Origin: CAKRJP01 sp963597615 | GTDB lineage: Bacteria > Bacillota > Clostridia > Lachnospirales > Lachnospiraceae | Assembly: GCA_963597615.1 (NCBI GenBank) | Contig: CAVBQS010000010.1 | Coordinates: 124,001 to 188,000 of the forward strand | Direction of reading: 5' to 3' | Length of the DNA: 64,000 nt | The notes under the pieces: model-generated | What the model was told of the DNA's origin: nothing | Database searches by the model: none | The model's input: only the letters and a program-made list of their open reading frames with translations | Position numbers and translations under genes: made by a program | Shown: one piece after another, positions 44,957 to 52,679 of the stretch | Position numbering within the stretch: the first letter of the stretch is position 1 | Layout of the letters: each line of letters begins with the position of its first letter

Positions 44957-46561
44957 TTATTTTGCAAATTCCGTAAGAACCAGGCCTTCATTTCGTTGTT
45001 CAGTCATTCGAATGCTCCACTCATTTACAAAGAGAAGCAAGGGGCGACCCTTTAAGTCCATAACCTTCTTCATATCAGAGGTTCCTGTAAGTTTATCTAC
45101 CTGTACCTGAGACGGGTTTTCAATCCAGCGAATATATTCATAAGGAAGATTCTCCAGACGGATTTCCACATTGTACTCATTTTCCAGGCGGTACTTTAAT
45201 ACATCAAACTGAAGGACACCTACCACTCCTACAATGATTTCCTCCATACCAGACCCCATTTCCTGGAAAATCTGAATGGCACCTTCTTGGGCGATCTGGT
45301 TAATACCCTTCACAAACTGCTTACGCTTCATGGTATCTACCTGTCGCACTCTGGCAAAATGCTCCGGTGCAAAGGTTGGGATTCCCTCGTAGGCATATTT
45401 ATTCGGAGAACTGGTAAGGGTATCTCCAATAGAGAAAATTCCCGGATCAAAGACACCGATAATATCTCCTCCGTAAGCCTCCTCAATCATCTTACGTTCA
45501 CTGGCCATCAGCTGCTGGGGTTGAGAAAGGCGAACCTTCTTTCCACCTTGGATATGCATAACTTCCATGCCAGCCTTAAATTCACCGGAACAAATTCGCA
45601 TAAAGGCGATTCGGTCTCTATGGGCCTTATTCATATTTGCCTGAATTTTAAATACAAAAGCTGAGAAATCTTCTTCCTCCATAGGATCAATGACACCCTG
45701 GTCGGACATTCTAGGAAGGGGAGATGTGGTCATCTTCAGGAAATGCTGTAAAAATGTCTCTACACCAAAATTAGTAAGGGCAGATCCAAAGAATACCGGT
45801 GACAGTTCTCCTTTACTTACCATTTCCTGGTCAAAGACTGCCCCTGCTCCGTCTTGAAGTTCAATCTCTTCCTCAAGTTTTTCCCACTGGTCCTCAGAAA
45901 TTAAACTTTTAAGTTCCGGGTCGTCTATAGGAAGTTTTCTTACTTCTCCCTGGGTAGTACCCTTGTTGGTGTCTGAGAAAAGCTCCACAGTCTTGGTTTC
46001 TCTGTCATATACGCCTCGGAATTCTTTTCCGGAACCGATGGGCCAGTTGACAGGACAGGTGGCAATTCCCAACTCATTTTCAATATCATCTAAAAGCTCA
46101 AAGGTATCCATAGCTTCCCGGTCCATTTTGTTGATAAAGGTAAAAATCGGGATATGTCGCATGGTACAAACCTTAAACAGCTTTCTTGTCTGGGCCTCAA
46201 CACCCTTAGAAGCATCAATAACCATCACTGCAGAGTCTGCTGCCATCAAGGTTCTATAGGTATCCTCTGAGAAATCCTGGTGCCCCGGGGTATCCAAAAT
46301 ATTGATACAATATCCGCCATAGTTAAACTGAAGTACGGAGGATGTTACAGAGATACCTCTCTCCTTTTCAATCTCCATCCAGTCAGACACTGCATGTCTG
46401 GCAGTGGCCTTTCCTTTTACACTACCTGCCAGGTTAATGGCACCTCCATAGAGAAGAAATTTTTCAGTCAAAGTCGTCTTACCTGCATCGGGGTGAGAAA
46501 TAATGGCAAATGTACGCCGCTTTTCAATCTGGCTTTTTACTTCTTTACTAATCTGTGGCAT
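44957..46561 (-). CDS. prfC: Peptide chain release factor 3
   Basis: A 534-residue GTPase that releases RF1/RF2 from the ribosome. G1 is ISHPDAGKTTLTEKFLL, G3 is DTPGHQDFSEDTYRTL and G4 is FINKMDREA. The gene is monocistronic between the pnp terminator and the Asp23 promoter. Confidence 0.96.
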   Translation of the reverse strand: MPQISKEVKSQIEKRRTFAIISHPDAGKTTLTEKFLLYGGAINLAGSVKGKATARHAVSDWMEIEKERGISVTSSVLQFNYGGYCINILDTPGHQDFSEDTYRTLMAADSAVMVIDASKGVEAQTRKLFKVCTMRHIPIFTFINKMDREAMDTFELLDDIENELGIATCPVNWPIGSGKEFRGVYDRETKTVELFSDTNKGTTQGEVRKLPIDDPELKSLISEDQWEKLEEEIELQDGAGAVFDQEMVSKGELSPVFFGSALTNFGVETFLQHFLKMTTSPLPRMSDQGVIDPMEEEDFSAFVFKIQANMNKAHRDRIAFMRICSGEFKAGMEVMHIQGGKKVRLSQPQQLMASERKMIEEAYGGDIIGVFDPGIFSIGDTLTSSPNKYAYEGIPTFAPEHFARVRQVDTMKRKQFVKGINQIAQEGAIQIFQEMGSGMEEIIVGVVGVLQFDVLKYRLENEYNVEIRLENLPYEYIRWIENPSQVQVDKLTGTSDMKKVMDLKGRPLLLFVNEWSIRMTEQRNEGLVLTEFAK

Positions 46562-46582
46562 ATGATTTTTGCTCCTTCATAC

Positions 46583-46634
46583 GAAAATCTTCCACACAGT
46601 TCCTTTTTCTTCAATGAAACTGCATGGAAGATTT
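46583..46634 (-). terminator. pnp terminator
   Basis: Outer 10-bp arms (AAATCTTCCA and TGGAAGATTT) with an inner AACTG/CAGTT stem, then TTTTC on the minus strand, just after the pnp stop. Confidence 0.7.
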
Positions 46635-46653
46635 ATTAATCAATTCATTCTAC

Positions 46654-48741
46654 TTACTCTGCAACATCTTTCATGCTGAATGAGAATCTACCCATCTTGT
46701 CCTTGCCAAGGCATACAACCTTAACTATATCTCCTAAAGTAAGTACATCCTCTACACGATTTACTCTTTCCTTAGAAAGCTTGGAAATGTGAACCATTCC
46801 CTCTTTGCCTGGTGCAAACTCAAGGAAGGCACCAAATTCTTTAATGCTGATAACTTTTCCTTCTAATACCTGTCCAGCCTCGTAGTCTGTTACGATAATG
46901 TGGATCAGCTTCTGAGCTTCTTCCATCTTCTTTGCATCAGTTCCACATACTGAAACAGCACCATCATCGGTAATATCAATCTTCACACCGGTCTGCTCAA
47001 TAATGGCATTGATAGTTTTACCGCGCTGTCCTACTACATCACCAATCTTTTGTGGATCGATCTGCATCTGAACAATCTTTGGTGCGAACTCACCTACTTC
47101 AGCTCTTGGCTCAGCAATAGCCTTTGCCATAACCTCATCCATAATGTAAGTTCTTGCTTTCTTTGTCTTGGCAATTGCTTCCTCAACAATGTCTCTGGTA
47201 AGACCGTGGATCTTAATATCCATCTGGATAGCTGTGATACCCTTGTGAGTACCTGCTACCTTAAAGTCCATATCTCCAAAGAAGTCCTCAAGTCCCTGAA
47301 TATCTGTAAGAACTAAGTAATCATCATCTGTATCTCCTGTAACCAATCCGCAGGAAATTCCGGCTACTGCAGACTTAATAGGTACACCAGCTGCCATCAG
47401 TGACATAGAAGATGCACAGATACTTGCCTGGGAGGTAGATCCGTTAGACTCGAAAGTCTCTGATACGGTACGGATTGCATATGGAAATTCTGCCTCACTT
47501 GGAAGTACCGGAACCAAAGCTCTCTCTGCCAATGCTCCATGTCCAACCTCACGACGTCCCGGTCCTCTAGAAGGCTTTGTCTCACCTACGGAGTATGATG
47601 GGAAGTTGTAATGGTGCATATATCTTTTAGATGTTTCAGACTCATTTAAACCATCTAACTTCTGGGCCTCTGAAAGAGGTGCCAAAGTTGTCATAGTACA
47701 AATCTGGGTCTGTCCACGGGTAAACATTGCAGAACCATGAACTCTAGGAATCAAATCAGTCTCTGCTGCCAGCGGACGGATCTCATCGATGGATCTTCCA
47801 TCTGGACGCTTGTGATCCTTTAAGATCATCTTACGTACAGTCTTTTTCTGATACTGGTAAACAGCCTCAGAAAGAACAGCAAGCCATTCTTCATTCTCTG
47901 CAAAGGCTTCCTCTAATTTAGCAGTTACCTGACGGATATTTTCCTCTCTGGTCTGCTTATCATCGGTAAATACAGCCTCTTCCATCTCTGCTGGTGGAAC
48001 GATCTCTTTGATAGCTGCAAAAAGTTCCTCCGGAACAGCGCAAGACTCATAAGCATGCTTTTCTTTTCCGCACTCAGCTACGATAGTATCAATAAATGCA
48101 ATGACTTTCTGGTTCAAGTCATGAGCTGCGTAAATTGCATCAATCATCTGCTGCTCTGGAACCTCATTAGCTCCTGCTTCGATCATAATTACCTTTTCTC
48201 TTGTAGATGCCACAGTAAGAGCAAGGTCTGATAGACTTCTCTGGTCAGCAGTTGGGTTAAATACAAACTCTCCATCTACCAAGCCAACCTGTGTAGTAGA
48301 AATCGGTCCATCAAATGGAATATCAGAAATAGTTGTTGCAATGGCTGCACCTAACATAGCAGTAAGCTCCGGTGCACAATCCTGGTCTACAGAAAGAACC
48401 AGGTTCTCTAAAGTTACGTCATTACGATAATCCTTTGGGAATAAAGGACGCATTGGACGGTCAATAACACGGCAGGTAAGAATTGCATTCTCAGATGCCT
48501 TACCTTCTCTTTTGTTAAATCCTCCCGGAATCTTACCTACAGAGTACATTCTCTCATTGTACTCTACACTTAATGGGAAGAAATCAATGCCTTCTCTTGG
48601 CTTCTCTGATGCTGTTGCAGTACACAAAACTGTTGTGTCACCGTAGTGCATAAGAACAGCTCCGTTTGCCTGCTTAGCCACTCTGCCAACATCCACTCTT
48701 AAAGTTCTGCCGGCCAGTTCCATCTCAAACTTTTTATACAT
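46654..48741 (-). CDS. pnp: Polynucleotide phosphorylase
   Basis: A 3'-5' phosphorolytic exoribonuclease of 695 residues. It has two RNase PH domains (LRVDVGRVAKQANGAVLMHY, TRGQTQICTMTTLAPLSEAQ, GDMDFKVAGTHKGITAIQMD), a KH domain (IGDVVGQRGKTINAIIEQTG) and an S1 domain (ISIKEFGAFLEFAPGKEGMV). The start at 48741 is the canonical MYKKFEMELAGR; GGAG lies 7 bases before it. Upstream extension in frame has no support. A 54-base hairpin fills much of its leader. Confidence 0.97.
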   Translation of the reverse strand: MYKKFEMELAGRTLRVDVGRVAKQANGAVLMHYGDTTVLCTATASEKPREGIDFFPLSVEYNERMYSVGKIPGGFNKREGKASENAILTCRVIDRPMRPLFPKDYRNDVTLENLVLSVDQDCAPELTAMLGAAIATTISDIPFDGPISTTQVGLVDGEFVFNPTADQRSLSDLALTVASTREKVIMIEAGANEVPEQQMIDAIYAAHDLNQKVIAFIDTIVAECGKEKHAYESCAVPEELFAAIKEIVPPAEMEEAVFTDDKQTREENIRQVTAKLEEAFAENEEWLAVLSEAVYQYQKKTVRKMILKDHKRPDGRSIDEIRPLAAETDLIPRVHGSAMFTRGQTQICTMTTLAPLSEAQKLDGLNESETSKRYMHHYNFPSYSVGETKPSRGPGRREVGHGALAERALVPVLPSEAEFPYAIRTVSETFESNGSTSQASICASSMSLMAAGVPIKSAVAGISCGLVTGDTDDDYLVLTDIQGLEDFFGDMDFKVAGTHKGITAIQMDIKIHGLTRDIVEEAIAKTKKARTYIMDEVMAKAIAEPRAEVGEFAPKIVQMQIDPQKIGDVVGQRGKTINAIIEQTGVKIDITDDGAVSVCGTDAKKMEEAQKLIHIIVTDYEAGQVLEGKVISIKEFGAFLEFAPGKEGMVHISKLSKERVNRVEDVLTLGDIVKVVCLGKDKMGRFSFSMKDVAE

Positions 48742-48791
48742 AGTTTTCTCCTTACTTTTAATTAAAATGCATATAAGTGGTAAGGGAACTA

Positions 48792-48845
48792 CCGAAACAA
48801 CTGAAAAATATACGAAACTTTTCATATACATTTCAGTGGTCTCGG
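48792..48845 (-). promoter_or_regulatory. Long hairpin in pnp leader
   Basis: On the minus-strand RNA a 15-bp outer stem (48831-48845 with 48792-48806, one G-U and one mismatch) is continued by an inner 8-bp stem with a G-U pair. The G-U pairs would be mismatches on the other strand, so the RNA is read from the minus strand. It resembles the RNase III-cleaved stem used in PNPase autoregulation in E. coli. Confidence 0.65.
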
Positions 48846-48875
48846 TGTATCCTTCCCAAAACCACAGCCTTCCGT

Positions 48876-48884
48876 ATTATATCA
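48876..48884 (-). promoter_or_regulatory. pnp promoter, extended -10
   Basis: On the minus strand TGATATAAT is a full extended -10; the -35 is weak. The leader to pnp is about 130 bases. Confidence 0.65.
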
Positions 48885-48936
48885 CAAGACCCCTATATGT
48901 GCTAGCTATATTTTTTAAATCCTGGCTTTTATGCGC

Positions 48937-48967
48937 AAAAAAAGAATGTGCCGTGGCACATTCTTTT
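48937..48967 (-). terminator. rpsO terminator
   Basis: A 13-bp perfect stem (48940-48952 with 48955-48967) followed on the minus strand by T7. It separates rpsO from pnp, which in E. coli are co-transcribed. Confidence 0.92.
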
Positions 48968-48993
48968 CATAAAGTTCAGATGATTCTCTGGAA

Positions 48994-49260
48994 TTATTTT
49001 CTTAATCCAAGTCTCTCGATCAATGAACGATATCTCTCGATATCAGTCTTCTTAAGGTATGCAAGAAGTCCTCTTCTTTGTCCTACCATCTTAAGAAGTC
49101 CTCTTCTTGAGTGGTGATCCTTTGGATTAGCCTTGAAGTGATCTGTCAAGTCGTTGATTCTTGCTGTAAGAATTGCGATCTGTACTTCCGGAGATCCTGT
49201 ATCTCCAGCTGTTCTTCCATAGTCTTTAATAATCTGCTCTTTGATTTCCTTTGTAATCAT
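48994..49260 (-). CDS. rpsO: Ribosomal protein uS15
   Basis: An 88-residue protein: MITKEIKEQIIKDYGRTAGD, TGSPEVQIAILTARINDL and HHSRRGLLKMVGQRRGLLAY. It binds 16S rRNA as a primary assembly protein. AAGGAGG is 8 bases before the ATG. The long in-frame upstream extension to 49347 is leader, not protein. Confidence 0.97.
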   Translation of the reverse strand: MITKEIKEQIIKDYGRTAGDTGSPEVQIAILTARINDLTDHFKANPKDHHSRRGLLKMVGQRRGLLAYLKKTDIERYRSLIERLGLRK

Positions 49261-49353
49261 TGTTACAATCCTCCTTAAATTCTTATATCTATCACCTGAT
49301 ATTAAGTAACGGTTGGAGATTCCAATTACCGAATACCGGTTAAACACCAGATT

Positions 49354-49383
49354 AGTATACCACGATGCTTCTATACTTGTAAA
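49354..49383 (-). promoter_or_regulatory. Candidate rpsO promoter
   Basis: On the minus strand TTTACA (49378-49383), 18 bases, TATACT (49354-49359), overlapping the end of ribF. The leader of about 85 bases contains a CCG-GTATT-CGG hairpin; S15 leaders are often autoregulated. Confidence 0.6.
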
Positions 49384-50297
49384 GGGAAAAAATTTTTGGC
49401 ATACAAAATATCCTGATCTACCTGGACTTTCATAAGATCTACGCTGTCAAATTTTTGTTCCGGACGCTTGAATTCCAAAAGTTCAATGCGAACTTCCTTA
49501 TCATAGGCATCTCCACTATAGTCAAACAAAAAAGCCTCTATGGAAAGCTTGTGTTCTTTGGTCACAGTGGGCTTCACCCCTATATTAGCTACGGAATGAT
49601 ATTTCATCCCATCTAAATATACATCCGCCATGTAAACTCCCTTAGGAGGCACAATCTTTACCTTGGGCCACATTACATTAATGGTAGGAAATCCCAAGGT
49701 TCTCCCTAGCTGCTTTCCGTGGGCCACAAGGCCTGACAGTTCAAAAGGATATCCCAAAAGGGCATTTACAAGGTTAATATTTCCTTCTTTTAAGACCTGC
49801 CGAATATAGGTGCTGCTGATCACATGATTTTGATAGCGCTTCTTTTCAATAACAATCAGTTCAAAGCCATAGATTCCAGAGAGTTTACGAAGCATGCTGG
49901 TGTTCCCCTCTTTGTTTTTTCCGAAAGAGAAATCCGGCCCTACCACCACATATTTTGCGTGAAAGAGGCCTGCTACAATATCCTTTACAAAATCTTCTGG
50001 TTTCATCTGGCTAAATTCCCAGTCAAAGGGAAACATAACCCCATGATCCACAAACCCCTTTAAATGCCTCATGCGCTCCTCTTTGGTCATAAGAACCCTA
50101 AGGTCTCTCCCCTTTTCTTTCCAAAAGTCCTGCATATCAAAGGCGCAGACTACGCTTTGCAGGTTCTCTTTTTTTGCCAGACGAGAAACCTCTTCCACCA
50201 GAAGCATATGGCCCTGATGAAGTCCGTCAAACTTGCCAAAGGTAATGGCCGACTGACCCTCTATCTCATATTTTTTCAGTTTTTCTAGGTTCCACAT
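49371..50297 (-). CDS. ribF: Bifunctional riboflavin kinase/FAD synthetase
   Basis: A 308-residue enzyme making FMN and FAD. The N-terminal FAD synthetase has GKFDGLHQGHMLLVEE and ISSTYIRQVLKEGNI; the C-terminal kinase has GRTLGFPTINVMWP and GVYMADVYLDG. It is the last gene of the nusA-infB operon. Confidence 0.95.
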   Translation of the reverse strand: MWNLEKLKKYEIEGQSAITFGKFDGLHQGHMLLVEEVSRLAKKENLQSVVCAFDMQDFWKEKGRDLRVLMTKEERMRHLKGFVDHGVMFPFDWEFSQMKPEDFVKDIVAGLFHAKYVVVGPDFSFGKNKEGNTSMLRKLSGIYGFELIVIEKKRYQNHVISSTYIRQVLKEGNINLVNALLGYPFELSGLVAHGKQLGRTLGFPTINVMWPKVKIVPPKGVYMADVYLDGMKYHSVANIGVKPTVTKEHKLSIEAFLFDYSGDAYDKEVRIELLEFKRPEQKFDSVDLMKVQVDQDILYAKNFFPLQV

Positions 50298-50330
50298 GAG
50301 CCAAGACTTCCTCTCTACTAGGGTTTTTAA

Positions 50331-51233
50331 TTATTCTTTCGCGTAAAACATTTTCACAATGCGGTAATCTTTTGGAGTTTTCTTATAGAGGGCTAAAAAT
50401 TCTCCCTCTTCTGTATAAAGCCGAAAAATCTGATCTACATCTGCTGCCTCAAAAGCTACAACTCCCTTTTTAGGCAGAGGATTCCCGTTAAAGGCCAGGC
50501 TCTCATAGGAGGCTTTCACCTGCATCTTTGGGTACTGTAAAAACACAGAATCCACCGGACGAAGGATTTCTTCTAAAGTTCCTTCTTCCTTCATTTCCTG
50601 GATTTCTTTTAAGGTCAGAGCGTCCCGCAAATGAAATCTCCCCACTGCGATTCGCTCCAGCTCTTCCATACAGCCTCCCACTCCAAGTTTTTCACCAACA
50701 TCATGACACAGGGTTCGGATGTAGGTTCCCTTAGAACAGGTTACGGTAAATTCCACTCTTGGAAGATTCATTTCCTCGATTTTAATTTCATGGATTTTTA
50801 CAGGCCTGCTTTTTCGCTCAATGGTCTTTCCCTGGCGGGCCAGCTCATATAGTTTTTTCCCATTTACCTTTAAAGCAGAATACATAGGGGGAACCTGTTC
50901 ATAATCTCCCACAAAGGATAGGATTGCTTGTCTTACTTCTTCCTCTGTAAGGCCCTTTGGGTCCATTTCCTTTATAATTTTCCCGGAAATATCCTGAGTA
51001 TCTGTACTAATTCCCAACTTAAGAATAGCCCGGTAAGTTTTATCCTTGTCTGTTAAAAGGTCGCAGACCTTTGTGGCCTTTCCCAAACATACAGGAAGTA
51101 CCCCTGTAGCATCAGGATCCAAGGTCCCTGTGTGGCCGATTTTTTTCTGGCCTACAATACCTCGAAGTTTGGCCACCACATCATGGGAAGTATACCCTTT
51201 TTCCTTATACACATTTAAAATTCCATGGAGCAT
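50331..51233 (-). CDS. truB: tRNA pseudouridine-55 synthase
   Basis: A 300-residue enzyme making the T-loop pseudouridine. The catalytic Asp is in GHTGTLDPDATGVLPVCLG; further motifs are VPPMYSALKVNGKKLYELAR and CSKGTYIRTLCHDVG. It follows nrnA in the operon. Confidence 0.97.
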   Translation of the reverse strand: MLHGILNVYKEKGYTSHDVVAKLRGIVGQKKIGHTGTLDPDATGVLPVCLGKATKVCDLLTDKDKTYRAILKLGISTDTQDISGKIIKEMDPKGLTEEEVRQAILSFVGDYEQVPPMYSALKVNGKKLYELARQGKTIERKSRPVKIHEIKIEEMNLPRVEFTVTCSKGTYIRTLCHDVGEKLGVGGCMEELERIAVGRFHLRDALTLKEIQEMKEEGTLEEILRPVDSVFLQYPKMQVKASYESLAFNGNPLPKKGVVAFEAADVDQIFRLYTEEGEFLALYKKTPKDYRIVKMFYAKE

Positions 51234-51260
51234 TTTTTATCTTCCTCTTTGCTTAATCTT

Positions 51261-52208
51261 TTAATTATCTTTTAGCTGGATTTTCACTTCTGCTAAAAGT
51301 TTTTCTATAATTTCCTCTGAAGTTCCATCCATGTTGGCTCCGGAGGCTTTTATATGACCGCCCCCTCCAAAGGTTACCGCCACTTTACTTACATCCACAT
51401 AATCCTTGGCCCTTAAGCTTACCTTGTAGGATGATTCTCCTGTCTGGTACAAAAAGATGGCTACTTCCACCCCTTTTGTAATGCGAAGCTGACTTACAAT
51501 AGCATCCAAATCCTTGGGGCTTGCCCCTAGTTCTTCCATTTCTTTTATTGTAATGACAGAAGAAATCACCTGACCAGCCTGGTGTAATTTACTTTTATTT
51601 AAAGCAATTCCCATCATCCGGTTCTGTACATAGGTTTTCTCATAGTAAGTTTCGGTAATTAGAGTTGGAGCATCCACCCCCTTTTCCAAAAGCCTTGCTG
51701 CCACCCGGAAGGTGGACGGCTTTGCGCAGGAATATTGGAAAACGCCTGTATCATGAACAATTCCAAGATAAAGGGCCCTTGCAATATCCAGCGTAATCTT
51801 CTCATCCTCCATTACATTGTACACAAGTTCTGCAGTAGAGCTGGCATCTGAAATGATATAACTGTCATCTGCAAAGGCAGTATTGCTAATATGGTGGTCA
51901 ATGCAATACGTCTGTTTTGCTTTTTCAAATAATTTTCCAGAAAATCCCAGGCGGTCTTCATCCCCACAATCCAAACAAATAAAGAGATCATAGCAAGCAT
52001 CTTTTGTCTCATGAAGAATCTGGTCTGTCCCTTTAATGCACTTGTATTCTTCTGCAATTTCTTCTAAGTATACATCCACTAGCACTTTGGGATACCACTT
52101 ACGGATATATTCTGCCAGGGCCATACAAGCCCCTACACAGTCTCCATCCGGTCGCACGTGTCCTCCGATGGCTATGGTCTTTGCCTCTCCAAGAATTTGA
52201 TCTATCAT
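51261..52208 (-). CDS. DHH/DHHA1 phosphoesterase, NrnA-like
   Basis: A 315-residue phosphoesterase of the family that degrades nano-RNAs and pAp or cyclic dinucleotides. DHH motifs: GHVRPDGDCVGACMAL, LFICLDCGDEDRLG, CIDHHISN, and the DHHA1 signature FGGGGHIKASGANMDG. Its ATG overlaps the rbfA stop (ATGA). The order rbfA-nrnA-truB-ribF is standard in Firmicutes. Confidence 0.93.
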   Translation of the reverse strand: MIDQILGEAKTIAIGGHVRPDGDCVGACMALAEYIRKWYPKVLVDVYLEEIAEEYKCIKGTDQILHETKDACYDLFICLDCGDEDRLGFSGKLFEKAKQTYCIDHHISNTAFADDSYIISDASSTAELVYNVMEDEKITLDIARALYLGIVHDTGVFQYSCAKPSTFRVAARLLEKGVDAPTLITETYYEKTYVQNRMMGIALNKSKLHQAGQVISSVITIKEMEELGASPKDLDAIVSQLRITKGVEVAIFLYQTGESSYKVSLRAKDYVDVSKVAVTFGGGGHIKASGANMDGTSEEIIEKLLAEVKIQLKDN

Positions 52209-52594
52209 AACTCTTCCTCTTCTAGCTCTTCCTGATTGGAAATATCTTTAGTAACTTCCTCGATCTTCTTAGACATGTTTACCCCATATTCAATGGACTG
52301 GTCCATGACGAAAGTTAATTCCGGAGTATTTCGCATATTTAAGGTATGGGCCAATTCTCTTCGAATATAGCCTGATGCACTTTTAAGTCCAGCCAAGGTA
52401 TCCTCCTGAGCCTTCTTGTCTCCCAAAACGCTAATGTAGACCTTACAGGTTTTAAGGTCCGGTGCCACCTCGCAGGCTACTACCGAGGTCCAAGGTGCGA
52501 TTCTTGGATCTTTGATTCCACCCCGGATAATATTGGAAAGCTCATGCTGTACTTCCGTATTGACTCTTGTATTTTTAATACTTCTTTTTCTCAT
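52205..52594 (-). CDS. rbfA: Ribosome-binding factor A
   Basis: A 129-residue KH-fold protein aiding 16S 5'-end maturation: INTEVQHE-type start (TRVNTEVQHELSNIIR), KDPRIAPWTSVVACEVAPDL, and RNTPELTFVMDQSIEYGVNM. The acidic tail (NQEELEEEEL) overlaps the nrnA start. Confidence 0.95.
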   Translation of the reverse strand: MRKRSIKNTRVNTEVQHELSNIIRGGIKDPRIAPWTSVVACEVAPDLKTCKVYISVLGDKKAQEDTLAGLKSASGYIRRELAHTLNMRNTPELTFVMDQSIEYGVNMSKKIEEVTKDISNQEELEEEEL

Positions 52595-52624
52595 AATCAA
52601 ACAGCCCTTTCTTTATACTGAAAG

Positions 52625-52657
52625 AATCGAAGTCCCTAGAATTTAGGAACTTCGATT
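52625..52657 (-). other. Stem-loop between infB and rbfA
   Basis: A 12-bp stem (52625-52636 with 52646-52657, one G-U) with a 9-base loop lies between the infB stop and rbfA. No T-run follows, so partial termination or RNA processing is more likely. Confidence 0.55.
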
Positions 52658-52679
52658 ACATACTAGGATTTATAATCTA

